Source: Puniceicoccaceae bacterium | Lineage (GTDB): Bacteria > Verrucomicrobiota > Verrucomicrobiia > Opitutales > Coraliomargaritaceae | Reading direction: 5' to 3' | NCBI GenBank assembly: GCA_018402305.1 | Contig: JAGYJE010000005.1 | Span: 124,001 to 188,000, forward strand | Length of the DNA: 64,000 bases | Part shown: piece after piece, positions 1 to 8,144 of the stretch | How the letters are laid out: every line of letters starts with the position of its first letter | Position numbering within the stretch: the first letter of the stretch is position 1 | The notes under the pieces: generated by a model | Told to the model about the DNA's origin: nothing | The model's input: the letters and a program-made list of their open reading frames with translations, nothing else | Database searches by the model: none | Position numbers and translations under genes: made by a program

Positions 1-1
1 G

Positions 2-385
2 ACGTTCAGGGGCCCGCAGGCGCGTGAACGCTACGAAAATGAGGTCCGGGTTTTGGAGTTCCTGGAAAAGCACGGCTGTAATTTTGTCCCAAAGATCGTG
101 GAAAAGGATGCGGACAAGCTTTATTTGGTGACGACAAATTGCGGAAAGCGGGTGGATCGTTTGAGTGCTTTTAAAAAGGAGCGGATCTTTGCCGAGCTGG
201 AGCAGTATGGTGTTCGGCACGACGATGCCGAGGTCCGGAACATCACCTACAGCGGGGAGCTTGGCCGGTTTTGCGTGATCGACTTTGAATTTGCGACAAT
301 TCTTGTCGAAGGATACCCGGCATCGCCCAAGATGGAGTCGGTGGCTGATCGCAGCCAGTGGCAGAAAGGGAATGACGATGATTGA
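2..385 (+). CDS. Protein kinase-like protein, 3' part only
   Basis: The gene starts before the window; 127 residues are visible. A catalytic-loop pattern HDDAEVRN (HxDxxxxN) is followed about 20 residues later by DFEFAT, which stands where kinases have DFG. This is the order seen in small RIO/Bud32-like and lipopolysaccharide-kinase-like folds. The acidic residues for Mg-ATP binding are therefore present, but the ATP-binding N-lobe lies mostly outside the window. The stop overlaps the start of the PP2C phosphatase gene by 14 bases, so the two are translationally coupled and probably form a kinase/phosphatase pair. Family assignment is inference from two motifs; substrate unknown. Confidence 0.6.
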   Translation, partial: TFRGPQARERYENEVRVLEFLEKHGCNFVPKIVEKDADKLYLVTTNCGKRVDRLSAFKKERIFAELEQYGVRHDDAEVRNITYSGELGRFCVIDFEFATILVEGYPASPKMESVADRSQWQKGNDDD

Positions 386-1211
386 GGAAGCCGGCCTGGC
401 AGGTAAAGGCATCCGCTGGTCCGGTCGAACAGATGTGGGGCGTTTTCGAAAGAATAACGAAGATGCGTTTCTGGCGCTGGCTCTGAATGGGGAAGGGGTT
501 CGTCGCTTAGGGAAATACGGTGAGGCGGGAATTGAGGAAAACGACTACATCTTTGCAGTCAGCGACGGGATGGGGGGCGCCAATGCGGGCGAATTTGCCA
601 GCCGAATTGCGGTGGACAAAATCACGCGAATGCTGCCCCGGGTTTTTCGAAGTGCGGCCGGCGGTATGGGTGTTGGGTTTCAGGATATTCTTGGTGAGTT
701 ATTTGACGAGATCCATCGGGAACTGACGCGACTGGGGCAATGTTATGAAGAGTGTAGTGGGATGGGGGCAACGCTGAGTCTTTGTTGGGTGCGTCCCGGT
801 TGGGTTTATTTGGCTCAGGTCGGCGATAGTCGGATCTACCTGCTGCCGGAAAAAGGGGGGATCCAGCAGGTAAGTCATGATCACACGCATGTCGGGTGGC
901 AGCAACGCGAGGGCAAGCTTACGGAGATTCAGGCTCGATCGCATCCTGGGCGCAATTCGTTGCAGCAAGTGCTCGGCGGGAAGAATCAAAACCTGAGCCC
1001 TCAATTCAGTGCGATTGGTTACGAAGCCGGTGATGCGTTTTTGCTTTGCAGTGACGGCTTGGTCGAAGGATTGTTCAACAGTGGGATGAGGCGGTTGATT
1101 CGGAACCCACCCCGCAATGCTCCGAATGATGTGGCGCAGCGTTTGGTTGAAGAAGCGGTGCAGACCGATGGCAAAGACAACACGACCGCGCTTGTTTTTG
1201 AGTTTTTTTAA
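372..1211 (+). CDS. PP2C-family serine/threonine protein phosphatase
   Basis: Metal-dependent cytosolic phosphatase, about 279 residues, close to a lone PP2C catalytic domain. The PP2C motifs appear in order: RKNNEDAF, SDGMGGANAG (metal-binding Asp), SGMGATL, QVGDSRIYLL, LLCSDGL and, near the end, DGKDNTTAL (second metal-binding Asp). The reading frame is open further upstream, but the ATGs at 372 and 378 sit behind GAAAGGG and keep the domain whole; 378 has the better ribosome-site spacing. It overlaps the kinase-like gene, which suggests opposing activities on shared targets. No membrane segment is seen. Confidence 0.88.
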   Translation: MTMIEEAGLAGKGIRWSGRTDVGRFRKNNEDAFLALALNGEGVRRLGKYGEAGIEENDYIFAVSDGMGGANAGEFASRIAVDKITRMLPRVFRSAAGGMGVGFQDILGELFDEIHRELTRLGQCYEECSGMGATLSLCWVRPGWVYLAQVGDSRIYLLPEKGGIQQVSHDHTHVGWQQREGKLTEIQARSHPGRNSLQQVLGGKNQNLSPQFSAIGYEAGDAFLLCSDGLVEGLFNSGMRRLIRNPPRNAPNDVAQRLVEEAVQTDGKDNTTALVFEFF

Positions 1212-1234
1212 AATAAGGTACGTTTTTTTCGGGG

Positions 1235-1933
1235 ATGTTTGAATACCAAACAGTTTATAACGCCTACACCGCTCTGATCGCCGGGCTGATCACCAGCGTA
1301 CACTGCGTGGCCATGTGCGGGCCGCTTTCCTGTGCCTTTGCGCCGAGCAAGGTGAAGGACGCCAACCCCCAGGTGGTTCTGACGGCCTATCATTTGGCGA
1401 AATTACTATCCTATGCGATTGTTGGGACGCTGGCAGGGGCATTTGGTTCGGTGGTGATCCGAACCGTAGAGGATTCCTGGTTAAATTATCTGCCCTGGGT
1501 GCTGGTGCTTTTCTTTTTGGTCGTGGCCTTTCGGCTGGACCGGTTTTTCCCGAAACCAAAATGGTTGGGTGGGCTCTATCGGCGTCTCAGTGCCCGCTTC
1601 ATGCGACTGAACAAACCGGTTGCCGCTGCCGCAATCGGATTGGCCAGCCCGCTGCTTCCCTGTGGTCCACTTTACATGATCTTCGGTCTCGCGCTCTTTT
1701 CCGGTTCCGCGCTGAAAGGTGCAGAGTTCGCCATCGGCTTTGGACTGGGGACGCTCCCGCTCCTCTGGTTGGCGCAGAGCCAGTTCATGCGGATCCATTT
1801 AAAAGTGACTCCGTTGACACTCGGTCGTATCCAGCGTGTAGTGGCTTTAACGGCGGCGCTCGTTGTTGCTTGGCGCCTTCGAACCACACTCGGGATTGAA
1901 GGGGCGGAAGACTGGGTCTGTCACCCATTTTAG
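1235..1933 (+). CDS. Sulfite exporter TauE/SafE-like (DsbD_2-type) membrane protein
   Basis: Integral membrane protein of 232 residues with about six hydrophobic segments. The N-terminal signature GLITSVHCVAMCGPLS matches the DsbD_2 family (GSLHCxGMCG), whose members are linked to cytochrome c/cbb3 oxidase maturation or to copper and thiol handling. A second motif, ASPLLPCGPLYMI, in the middle carries the conserved Cys-Gly-Pro. The two Cys-containing helices suggest thiol or metal transfer across the inner membrane. No oxidase genes are nearby, so the substrate is open. It starts at an ATG 24 bases after the phosphatase stop. Confidence 0.8.
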   Translation: MFEYQTVYNAYTALIAGLITSVHCVAMCGPLSCAFAPSKVKDANPQVVLTAYHLAKLLSYAIVGTLAGAFGSVVIRTVEDSWLNYLPWVLVLFFLVVAFRLDRFFPKPKWLGGLYRRLSARFMRLNKPVAAAAIGLASPLLPCGPLYMIFGLALFSGSALKGAEFAIGFGLGTLPLLWLAQSQFMRIHLKVTPLTLGRIQRVVALTAALVVAWRLRTTLGIEGAEDWVCHPF

Positions 1934-2010
1934 TTTCAGCGAGGCAATTCTGTGGAACCGCGATCGGCGGTCTTTGTCGCAGTTCGCTTATCAGATAAGG
2001 TAACTTTGTA

Positions 2011-3462
2011 TTGATTATGAAACGATTACTAACACTAGCTTCTTTAATCTTGATTTCAGTCCACTCCATTTCGGGGAAGGATAACGCGCCGCTTTCCGTT
2101 GAGGTCGATGAGCGCATCATGAAGGGAGGGGCACAGCAGGTGGTTTCCTACGCGGACGTTTTGGAGCAGGCCACGCCCTCCGTGGTCGCTGTCTACACGT
2201 CCCGCATCGTCGCCGCGCGGGAGATGCAGCAACTTCCTGAAATTCTGCGACAGTTTGGCTACCGGGTGCCGCCCTCCATGCAACAGGGAGCGCCCCGTGA
2301 ACGCAAAGAGCGTCTCGGTGTGGGGTCTGGCGTGATCGTATCGAAAGACGGTTATATAGTGACGAACCACCACGTCGTGCAGGGGATGCGCGGTCGCATG
2401 GCAGATGAGATCAAGGTTCGCCTGAGTGATAATAAGGAATACGTCGCGGAGTTCATTGGTTCGGATCCAAAGACGGACGTGGCGGTATTAAAAATCGAGG
2501 CGCCGACAGACCTGCCTGCCGTGCAATTGGCAGACAGCGACCAACTGCGGGTCGGCGATGTGGTCTTTGCGATTGGGAATCCACTGGATGTTGGTTTAAC
2601 CGCGACACAGGGCATTGTTTCCGCGACCGGGCGCAATCAGGGTGGGCGCGTTTTGGGGCCCGGATCCTACGAAGATTTCATTCAGACCGATGCGGCCATC
2701 AATTTGGGCAACTCGGGAGGTGCTTTGATTGATGCCTGGGGTCGATTAGTCGGTATCAACACCGCAATCGTTTCGGGGAGTGGCGGCAACATCGGGATTG
2801 GTTTCGCAATCCCCATGAACATGGTGCTGAACGTGGCGATAAATTTAATCGAGACGGGGGAGGTCCCCCGGGGGATGCTGGGTCTTTTTCCAGGGGATTT
2901 GACGAGCGATATGGCTGAAGCCTTTGGCTTAAGCAGTACGCAGGGGGCCCTGGTGAATCAGGTTCAACCCAACTCACCCGCCTCGCGAGCCGGCATTCAG
3001 CACGGGGATGTGATTACTAAAGTGGGCGATGAGGCGATCGAATCGGCTGCCCAGCTTCGGGTGATTGTTTCTCAAATCCGGCCAGGCAGTGAGGTCGACC
3101 TCACTTTGATTCGCGGGGGCGAAACGCGTGTGTTGTCTGTCGTCCTCGGGAGCCTGACCGGTGGAATGGCAGGTAGGTCCGGCTCGGGCAGTGGTTTGGA
3201 CGGGGTTGCTATGCGTTTGCTCGACAGCGCGTTGCGCGAGCAGTATTCGATTCCAGCTGAGGTTTCGGGTGCTTTGATTATCGAGGTCAACCCCGAATCG
3301 GCCTATGCGGAAAAGCTCCAGGCAGGCATGGTACTGATTGAGGTAAATGGGCAGGCCGTTGCTGAACTCTCGTCTATTTCAGAAGCTCTGCGGGCGGACA
3401 TCCAGAACCGCCTCTACGTTTATTCCGAGGGTGTCATGCGCTTCATTTCTCTACGTTTGTAG
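2011..3462 (+). CDS. HtrA/DegP-type periplasmic serine protease with PDZ domains
   Basis: Periplasmic protease/chaperone of 483 residues. An N-terminal signal peptide (basic start, then hydrophobic LLTLASLILISV) precedes the trypsin-like domain. The triad can be read: His in VTNHHVVQG (about residue 120), Asp in DPKTDVAVLK (about 155), Ser in NLGNSGGAL (about 235). A full PDZ domain follows at roughly 285-375 and a weaker PDZ-like region ends the protein. The first possible start is TTG at 2011, 10 bases after ATAAGG; ATG at 2017 is the alternative. Expected role: degrading misfolded envelope proteins. Confidence 0.92.
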   Translation: MIMKRLLTLASLILISVHSISGKDNAPLSVEVDERIMKGGAQQVVSYADVLEQATPSVVAVYTSRIVAAREMQQLPEILRQFGYRVPPSMQQGAPRERKERLGVGSGVIVSKDGYIVTNHHVVQGMRGRMADEIKVRLSDNKEYVAEFIGSDPKTDVAVLKIEAPTDLPAVQLADSDQLRVGDVVFAIGNPLDVGLTATQGIVSATGRNQGGRVLGPGSYEDFIQTDAAINLGNSGGALIDAWGRLVGINTAIVSGSGGNIGIGFAIPMNMVLNVAINLIETGEVPRGMLGLFPGDLTSDMAEAFGLSSTQGALVNQVQPNSPASRAGIQHGDVITKVGDEAIESAAQLRVIVSQIRPGSEVDLTLIRGGETRVLSVVLGSLTGGMAGRSGSGSGLDGVAMRLLDSALREQYSIPAEVSGALIIEVNPESAYAEKLQAGMVLIEVNGQAVAELSSISEALRADIQNRLYVYSEGVMRFISLRL

Positions 3463-3567
3463 CTGCGAGGTAATTATGGACTTGAGTATTATCGGGGCGG
3501 CCATTGTGCTTCGTTGTTTTTCGGTTTGGTAGCAATAGGCGGTCAATACCACTTAAGGAGCATAAAA

Positions 3568-4899
3568 ATGTCTGAGAAACGCATCATACGCATCGGGTTA
3601 TTGGGATTTGGCGTGGTTGGCCAGGGAGTTTGGAAAAACATCGAGAGGAATCGCTCCGCGTTGGAGTATCGTTTGGGGGCGCAGCTTAAGATCGAGCACA
3701 TTGTGGTTCGGGATCAGAGCAAGGTTCGCGGTGTCGCTGTGGGAGACATTGTTTACTCCGAGGATCCCGCTTGCGTGGTCGATAATCCGGATATCGACAT
3801 CGTCTGCGAGCTAATGGGCGGAACGGGCAAAGCCCTCGAATTGACCCGTCGCGCTTTAGAGCAGGGTAAAATCGTGGTGACCGCGAACAAAGCGCTTATC
3901 TGTGAGCACGGGGAGGAATTGTTTGCGACAGCCCGACGTACCGGCGCTCATTATTTCTATGAGGCCTCTGTCGCCGGAGGCATACCGATTATCAAAACAA
4001 TCCGCGAAGCCTTGGTGGCCAATCGCTTTAAATTAATTTTCGGCATCCTCAATGGCACGTCCAACTACATCCTGACCCGGATGGAGCGCGAGGGCTTGAG
4101 CTTTGCAGAAACCTTGGTCGATGCCCGCAAGCTGGGCTACGTCGAGGCGGACGAAGCGCTCGATCTGGACGGCATCGACGCGGCGCATAAGGCGGTGATC
4201 CTCGCCTATTTAGCCCACGGGAAATGGGTGCGGCTGCAGGATATAATCTGCGAAGGTATACGGGATATAACCGGTGAAGACATTGAAATAGCCGGGCAGC
4301 TGGGCTTTAAGATGAAGCTTCTGGCAGTGATCGCGAGGGACTTTGAAGCCAACAAGCTCTCTGTGCGCTTGCACCCGGCACTGATCTCGAAGAAGGAGGT
4401 CATCGCCGGGGTGGACGAGGTCTACAACGGGGTTAGCGTGACCGGGGACGTGGTCGGCACAACGATCCTGATCGGCCGCGGGGCGGGGCAGGATGCGACG
4501 TCCAGCTCAGTCATCAGCGATATTGCCGACGCTGTCTTCATGCTGCAGGGTGCGCCAAATCCCGTCATTTCCGAGGAGGATGAGGCCGTCTACAAGGAAT
4601 TGGCCGACGGGCTGGAGTTAGCTCACAAAGAGATGCTAAGGGGCCGCTACTACCTGCGGATTCATGTAAAGGACCAACAAGGGGTACTAGCCAGGATCTC
4701 CGACATTATGTCCAAGGAGCACATCAGCTTCGCGACTGTCAATCAGAAGGAGTTAGAGGACGGCACGGCCAAGCTGATGGTGACAACGCATGAGAGTGAC
4801 GAGGCATCTATCGAGCGGGCAAAGGCTGTGCTGCTACTGGAAGACTCCGTCATCGGTGCGCCGGTCAGTTTCCGCATATTTGATCCGGCGAAGGCCTAG
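3568..4899 (+). CDS. hom: Homoserine dehydrogenase
   Basis: NAD(P)H-dependent reduction of aspartate semialdehyde to homoserine in threonine and methionine synthesis; cytosolic. 443 residues, normal for the monofunctional enzyme with a C-terminal ACT domain. Visible: Rossmann motif GLLGFGVVGQG, VVTANKALI, SVAGGIPII, GILNGTSNYIL, and the catalytic stretch with YVEADEALDLDGIDAAHK. The ACT domain starts at RYYLRIHVKDQQGVLARIS, so threonine feedback is likely. The ATG at 3568 has AAGGAG seven bases upstream; the frame extends further up but without a comparable ribosome site. Confidence 0.95.
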   Translation: MSEKRIIRIGLLGFGVVGQGVWKNIERNRSALEYRLGAQLKIEHIVVRDQSKVRGVAVGDIVYSEDPACVVDNPDIDIVCELMGGTGKALELTRRALEQGKIVVTANKALICEHGEELFATARRTGAHYFYEASVAGGIPIIKTIREALVANRFKLIFGILNGTSNYILTRMEREGLSFAETLVDARKLGYVEADEALDLDGIDAAHKAVILAYLAHGKWVRLQDIICEGIRDITGEDIEIAGQLGFKMKLLAVIARDFEANKLSVRLHPALISKKEVIAGVDEVYNGVSVTGDVVGTTILIGRGAGQDATSSSVISDIADAVFMLQGAPNPVISEEDEAVYKELADGLELAHKEMLRGRYYLRIHVKDQQGVLARISDIMSKEHISFATVNQKELEDGTAKLMVTTHESDEASIERAKAVLLLEDSVIGAPVSFRIFDPAKA

Positions 4900-4923
4900 T
4901 CGCTTCGCCGCACGAGCGGGCGT

Positions 4924-6306
4924 TCAATTTCGCGTTTCGGCGGCGCTGCGCGAACTTCTGATTTCATCCAAACCCCGGATGATGCGGTATTTGCCGCCGA
5001 AAAAACGAACATAATCCTTGAGCTGATCTTCCCACTCTTTACGCATTGCCTCGTCGCCGGCAAGGAAAAGAACGACATTGACCGAAGGTTTGACGCCCCC
5101 TTTGTCGGTGTAGAGAACGTCGATCAAGCCCTTGAAATATTTCTCCAGTTCACGGGCTTCGTAGAAGTAAGCTGGCTGAAACCCAGGATGTGGCGTTTGC
5201 CAGTTTAAGTCGAGCTCCCGGACGTTGGAATAAACCCCGTGGCGCTGCTCCAGCACGCGTGCCGGCAGGCCTTTGGCCTTCCGCTCTGCATTGATTTTAG
5301 TCATCTCCGCCTGAATGCGTTTCTGCATGATCGGCACCTCTTTCTGGTGTTCCGCCAACTGCTCCTGATATTTACGGGTACTGGTGATACGCTGCCAATC
5401 GGCGTTCTCGCGCTCGGTCGGCTGACGACGTACCCGCTGGAAGCCGCGGTGGTAGCCGGTGATCATAAAAATTGCGTCAACGTCCTGTTCGAGAGCAACC
5501 TGTGTGATAAAAGCATTTTCATTGCTAGCATCTCTCGACCAGGAGAATGCACGAGCTATAGGGTCCTCCGGCAGGGTCTCGAGTCGTTCCCGGGTGGCTC
5601 CGCTGGCCCCTTCCAGGCCCGGCTTATTGGCATCGGCGTTGATTGGGCGCATCCACTGGATGAGTTGTTGGTGGACCTCTTGTCCGGCCGGGACCAGTTG
5701 GGGCTTGAAGAATTTGTTTCTCCGGCGGTCGACAATCATCACGTTAAAGAGGGTGCCGGCGGAAAGATTGCCGACCATATCGGTGATCTCATCTTTGATT
5801 ACTCTGTAGCTGTTTAAGCCACCCTTCTTGTCGGTCACCATTTGCCGATTCGCATCGATGACGAACAGAATACGCTCGGCCCGGGTTTTTAGCCCGAAGA
5901 CACTGACATCCGACATACCGATACCGATGCTGCCTCGGGTATTGCCGAGCAATCCGCCGCCGCCCATAGCGCCGAGTCCCGCGCTAACGGTGAAGGACTC
6001 ATCCATGCTGGGAAGCGAAACATCGACTGCGCTCACGGCAATATTGCCGACCTGTTGCATGCGGAGATTCCGCATGGCCTGTTGCTGGGGTGGGGCCTGC
6101 GGCTTAATTTCCACTCGAACATCGGGCGGAGGGGCCTCCTCCACCATCTCGGGAGGCTCTTCAAACTGGGCCTCATCCGGAATAACGAATTTGACAATAG
6201 TGATCCCCCCGAGGACCAGCAAGGCGAGAATATGAAGGCCTCCGCTTATCAACAAAACGTTGAACAGCATCGGGTTCAGTTTTCGTTTTTTGGGTTTTGA
6301 AATCAT
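4924..6306 (-). CDS. TonB-like anchored protein with degenerate VWA-like domain
   Basis: Last gene of the TPR/Exb operon, 460 residues. A basic N-terminus and one membrane segment (about 14-36) lead into a Pro/Glu-rich stretch (EEPPEMVEEAPPPD), the layout of TonB/TolA-type energy transducers. A von Willebrand A-like fold then seems to begin at RILFVIDANRQM, where the metal-site DxSxS is replaced by DANRQ, so metal binding is probably lost. Long charged helices follow. In this place after ExbB/ExbD it may be the force-transmitting or sensing subunit. The VWA assignment is an inference and the family is not one I can name. Confidence 0.6.
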   Translation of the reverse strand: MISKPKKRKLNPMLFNVLLISGGLHILALLVLGGITIVKFVIPDEAQFEEPPEMVEEAPPPDVRVEIKPQAPPQQQAMRNLRMQQVGNIAVSAVDVSLPSMDESFTVSAGLGAMGGGGLLGNTRGSIGIGMSDVSVFGLKTRAERILFVIDANRQMVTDKKGGLNSYRVIKDEITDMVGNLSAGTLFNVMIVDRRRNKFFKPQLVPAGQEVHQQLIQWMRPINADANKPGLEGASGATRERLETLPEDPIARAFSWSRDASNENAFITQVALEQDVDAIFMITGYHRGFQRVRRQPTERENADWQRITSTRKYQEQLAEHQKEVPIMQKRIQAEMTKINAERKAKGLPARVLEQRHGVYSNVRELDLNWQTPHPGFQPAYFYEARELEKYFKGLIDVLYTDKGGVKPSVNVVLFLAGDEAMRKEWEDQLKDYVRFFGGKYRIIRGLDEIRSSRSAAETRN

Positions 6307-6334
6307 GAAATACGAGCTTCACTTAAGCTCCGGT

Positions 6335-6766
6335 TTATTCGGCATAGGCGGCGAATGACACCTTTGAAATGTCTGCTTTCGCGGCTGCGTTGAGTACATC
6401 AATGGAGCGCTGGTGGGGGGAATCCGGATCCGCTTGTATTTTAACGACCGTGTCGATACCCGCGCGGTCTGAGGATTGTTTGAGGCGGGCCAGCGTCGTG
6501 GTGAGGCGTTCCATTATTCGGCTGTCGACGCTGTCCATGGGGGCACCATTGAGCAAAATCAGGCCATTAGGGAAGATTTCAACAATATGCTCACTGGGAA
6601 GTTCCAAATTTTCAGCCGGGGGCGTGTTGCTGGGCAGTTTGATGCCGATATCGGCTTCCTGCTGGAGCGGCAGAAACATGAAGTAAATCAAAAGCAAAAA
6701 GACGACATCGATCATCGGGGTGATGTCGACCTTGTCTTCGGACTCTAATACGGAACTGATCGCCAT
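6335..6766 (-). CDS. ExbD/TolR-family biopolymer transport protein (second copy)
   Basis: 143-residue inner-membrane protein with a single N-terminal membrane helix containing DITPMIDVVFLL; the Asp in PMIDV is the proton-carrying residue of the ExbD/TolR family. A periplasmic domain follows. It pairs with the ExbD copy 27 bases upstream and the ExbB-like gene of the same operon to couple proton flow to the envelope. Two different ExbD subunits suggest a heteromeric stator. The start codon is the ATG at 6766. Confidence 0.9.
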   Translation of the reverse strand: MAISSVLESEDKVDITPMIDVVFLLLIYFMFLPLQQEADIGIKLPSNTPPAENLELPSEHIVEIFPNGLILLNGAPMDSVDSRIMERLTTTLARLKQSSDRAGIDTVVKIQADPDSPHQRSIDVLNAAAKADISKVSFAAYAE

Positions 6767-6793
6767 AACTTAATCCTATCTTTTATCCTATCC

Positions 6794-7198
6794 TTAATCT
6801 TTTTCTGAGGCGAAAATGAGGTCAAAAATACCCGCCTTGGCAGTGGCTTCCATCACCCGGTTGACGTAGCGGTGCGGGGTTTGAGAGTCGGCCCTGAGGA
6901 ACACCTTCAGGGTGGGTTGGTCTTCTTTGATGGCAGACAAGCGGGTCGTGAGTGCTTCTTCACTAATTTCAACGGCACCGAAATAAATCTGACCACTCGC
7001 GTCGATTGAAATATACTGTCGTTCTCCGGGTTCTTCCGGAATCGTTGCTTGCTTTGCCTCTGGCAGTTCCAACTTGATCAGGTCTGCGCTAATGAAACTG
7101 ATCAGCGTCATGAAGAATGCGATCAGCAGAAACACAACATCGATCATCGGAGTGAGTTCAAACTCCGGGTCAACTTCATCTGGGGTCCATAGTGCCAT
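6794..7198 (-). CDS. ExbD/TolR-family biopolymer transport protein (first copy)
   Basis: 134-residue ExbD/TolR protein: short cytosolic start, helix with ELTPMIDVVFLL containing the conserved Asp, then a periplasmic domain. The ATG at 7198 has no Shine-Dalgarno sequence: it is preceded by two bases and then a 12-unit heptamer array that fills the whole gap to the exbB-like gene. Translation may therefore rely on coupling or on the array. The two ExbD copies of the operon differ in sequence, so this is not a recent duplication. Confidence 0.9.
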   Translation of the reverse strand: MALWTPDEVDPEFELTPMIDVVFLLIAFFMTLISFISADLIKLELPEAKQATIPEEPGERQYISIDASGQIYFGAVEISEEALTTRLSAIKEDQPTLKVFLRADSQTPHRYVNRVMEATAKAGIFDLIFASEKD

Positions 7199-7200
7199 GC

Positions 7201-7284
7201 GGGATTCGGGATACGGGATTCGGGATACGGGATACGGGATTCGGGATCGGGGATACGGGATTCGGGATGGGGGATACGGGATAC
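7201..7284. repeat. Array of 12 perfect-length heptamers, GGGATNN
   Basis: Twelve uninterrupted 7-bp units read GGGAT plus two variable bases (TC, AC, TC, AC, AC, TC, CG, AC, TC, GG, AC, AC on the plus strand). The array occupies essentially all of the space between the exbB-like stop codon (7289) and the exbD start (7198). In the transcript the units read NNATCCC. Only the last two bases of each unit vary. A related array sits inside alaS in the same orientation relative to transcription. Confidence 0.95.
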
Positions 7285-7288
7285 GGGT

Positions 7289-8098
7289 TTAGGCGCGGTT
7301 CTTGATGGCTTTGTTCAAGGTGAATTGAAGGTCGCCGACCACTCGTCCGATGCGCGAGGTTACTTTTCCGTAGCGATTTTTGAAAAAGAAGAAGAAGAAC
7401 ATAGCTGGAATACCGATAATCATACCGGTGGCGGTGGTGATGAGGGCCTCGGAAATGTTCCCTGCAAGCGCCTGGGCGCTACCGGCCCCTTCGGCCTCGA
7501 TCACGTTGAAGGCCTTAACCATACCGGAAACCGTCCCGAGAAGCCCAACCATGGGAGACAGGGAGCCGACGACAGACAAATAATTGATAAGGACAAACGG
7601 CCCGGCAAGCTCTTCGGAGCTGGATTCCTCGATGGCTTCTTTGACCTGTTCGGCATCGTAATTATCAACATCGACCCGGTTCAGGCCCGCTTCAATAATG
7701 TTCGTCGTGGGCGAGGGATTCTCCTGACAGATTGTTTTTGCCCTGGCCACGTCGAGATGGCTCAGTGCCTCGTCGATTTGCTGAGTGGCTTCTGTGTTGA
7801 GAATGGGTTGGGGGCGGACCGCCATGAAATTATAGACGATCAAGCCGAAGCCGCCGATCGAGAGCAGTGTGAGCGGATACATGGCCCATCCCCCGGCTTT
7901 ATACATGTCGATCAGTGACTTTTCACCGCCGACGGGGCCTGCCGCTGCGGCGTTTTCTTCAGCCGCTGCAGCGGCTGCTTCAGTCGTCACCTCGGTTTCC
8001 TGGGCACTGAGCGACGTGGTTAGGATCCACTGTGCGGCCATGGCGAACAGTGCGATAACTAAGAGGGCGGGGAGCAGGCGTGGTTTGGATGTAATCAT
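7289..8098 (-). CDS. MotA/TolQ/ExbB proton channel family protein
   Basis: 269-residue channel subunit. An N-terminal hydrophobic segment resembling a signal peptide and an Ala/Glu-rich linker precede three membrane helices; the family core is visible as YLSVVGSLSPMVGLLGTVSG and, near the end, ALITTATGMIIGIPAMF. These helices hold the proton path shared with ExbD. The open frame begins earlier (8236), but that part lies over the upstream TPR gene and lacks signal-peptide character, so ATG 8098 is chosen. Predicted to form a stator with the two ExbD proteins downstream. Confidence 0.9.
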   Translation of the reverse strand: MITSKPRLLPALLVIALFAMAAQWILTTSLSAQETEVTTEAAAAAAEENAAAAGPVGGEKSLIDMYKAGGWAMYPLTLLSIGGFGLIVYNFMAVRPQPILNTEATQQIDEALSHLDVARAKTICQENPSPTTNIIEAGLNRVDVDNYDAEQVKEAIEESSSEELAGPFVLINYLSVVGSLSPMVGLLGTVSGMVKAFNVIEAEGAGSAQALAGNISEALITTATGMIIGIPAMFFFFFFKNRYGKVTSRIGRVVGDLQFTLNKAIKNRA

Positions 8099-8144
8099 GG
8101 TATTGTATAAACTGGGTGGGCTTTTTTTTAAAGTAAACGGAAAA

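Noticed and set aside
5239-5817. Long plus-strand frame opposite the TonB/VWA-like gene.
   Set aside because: It is the antisense shadow of a convincing gene; its product has no family features.
7201-7284. CRISPR-like array.
   Set aside because: Units are 7 bp with no spacers and no cas genes are nearby; it is a heptamer tandem array.
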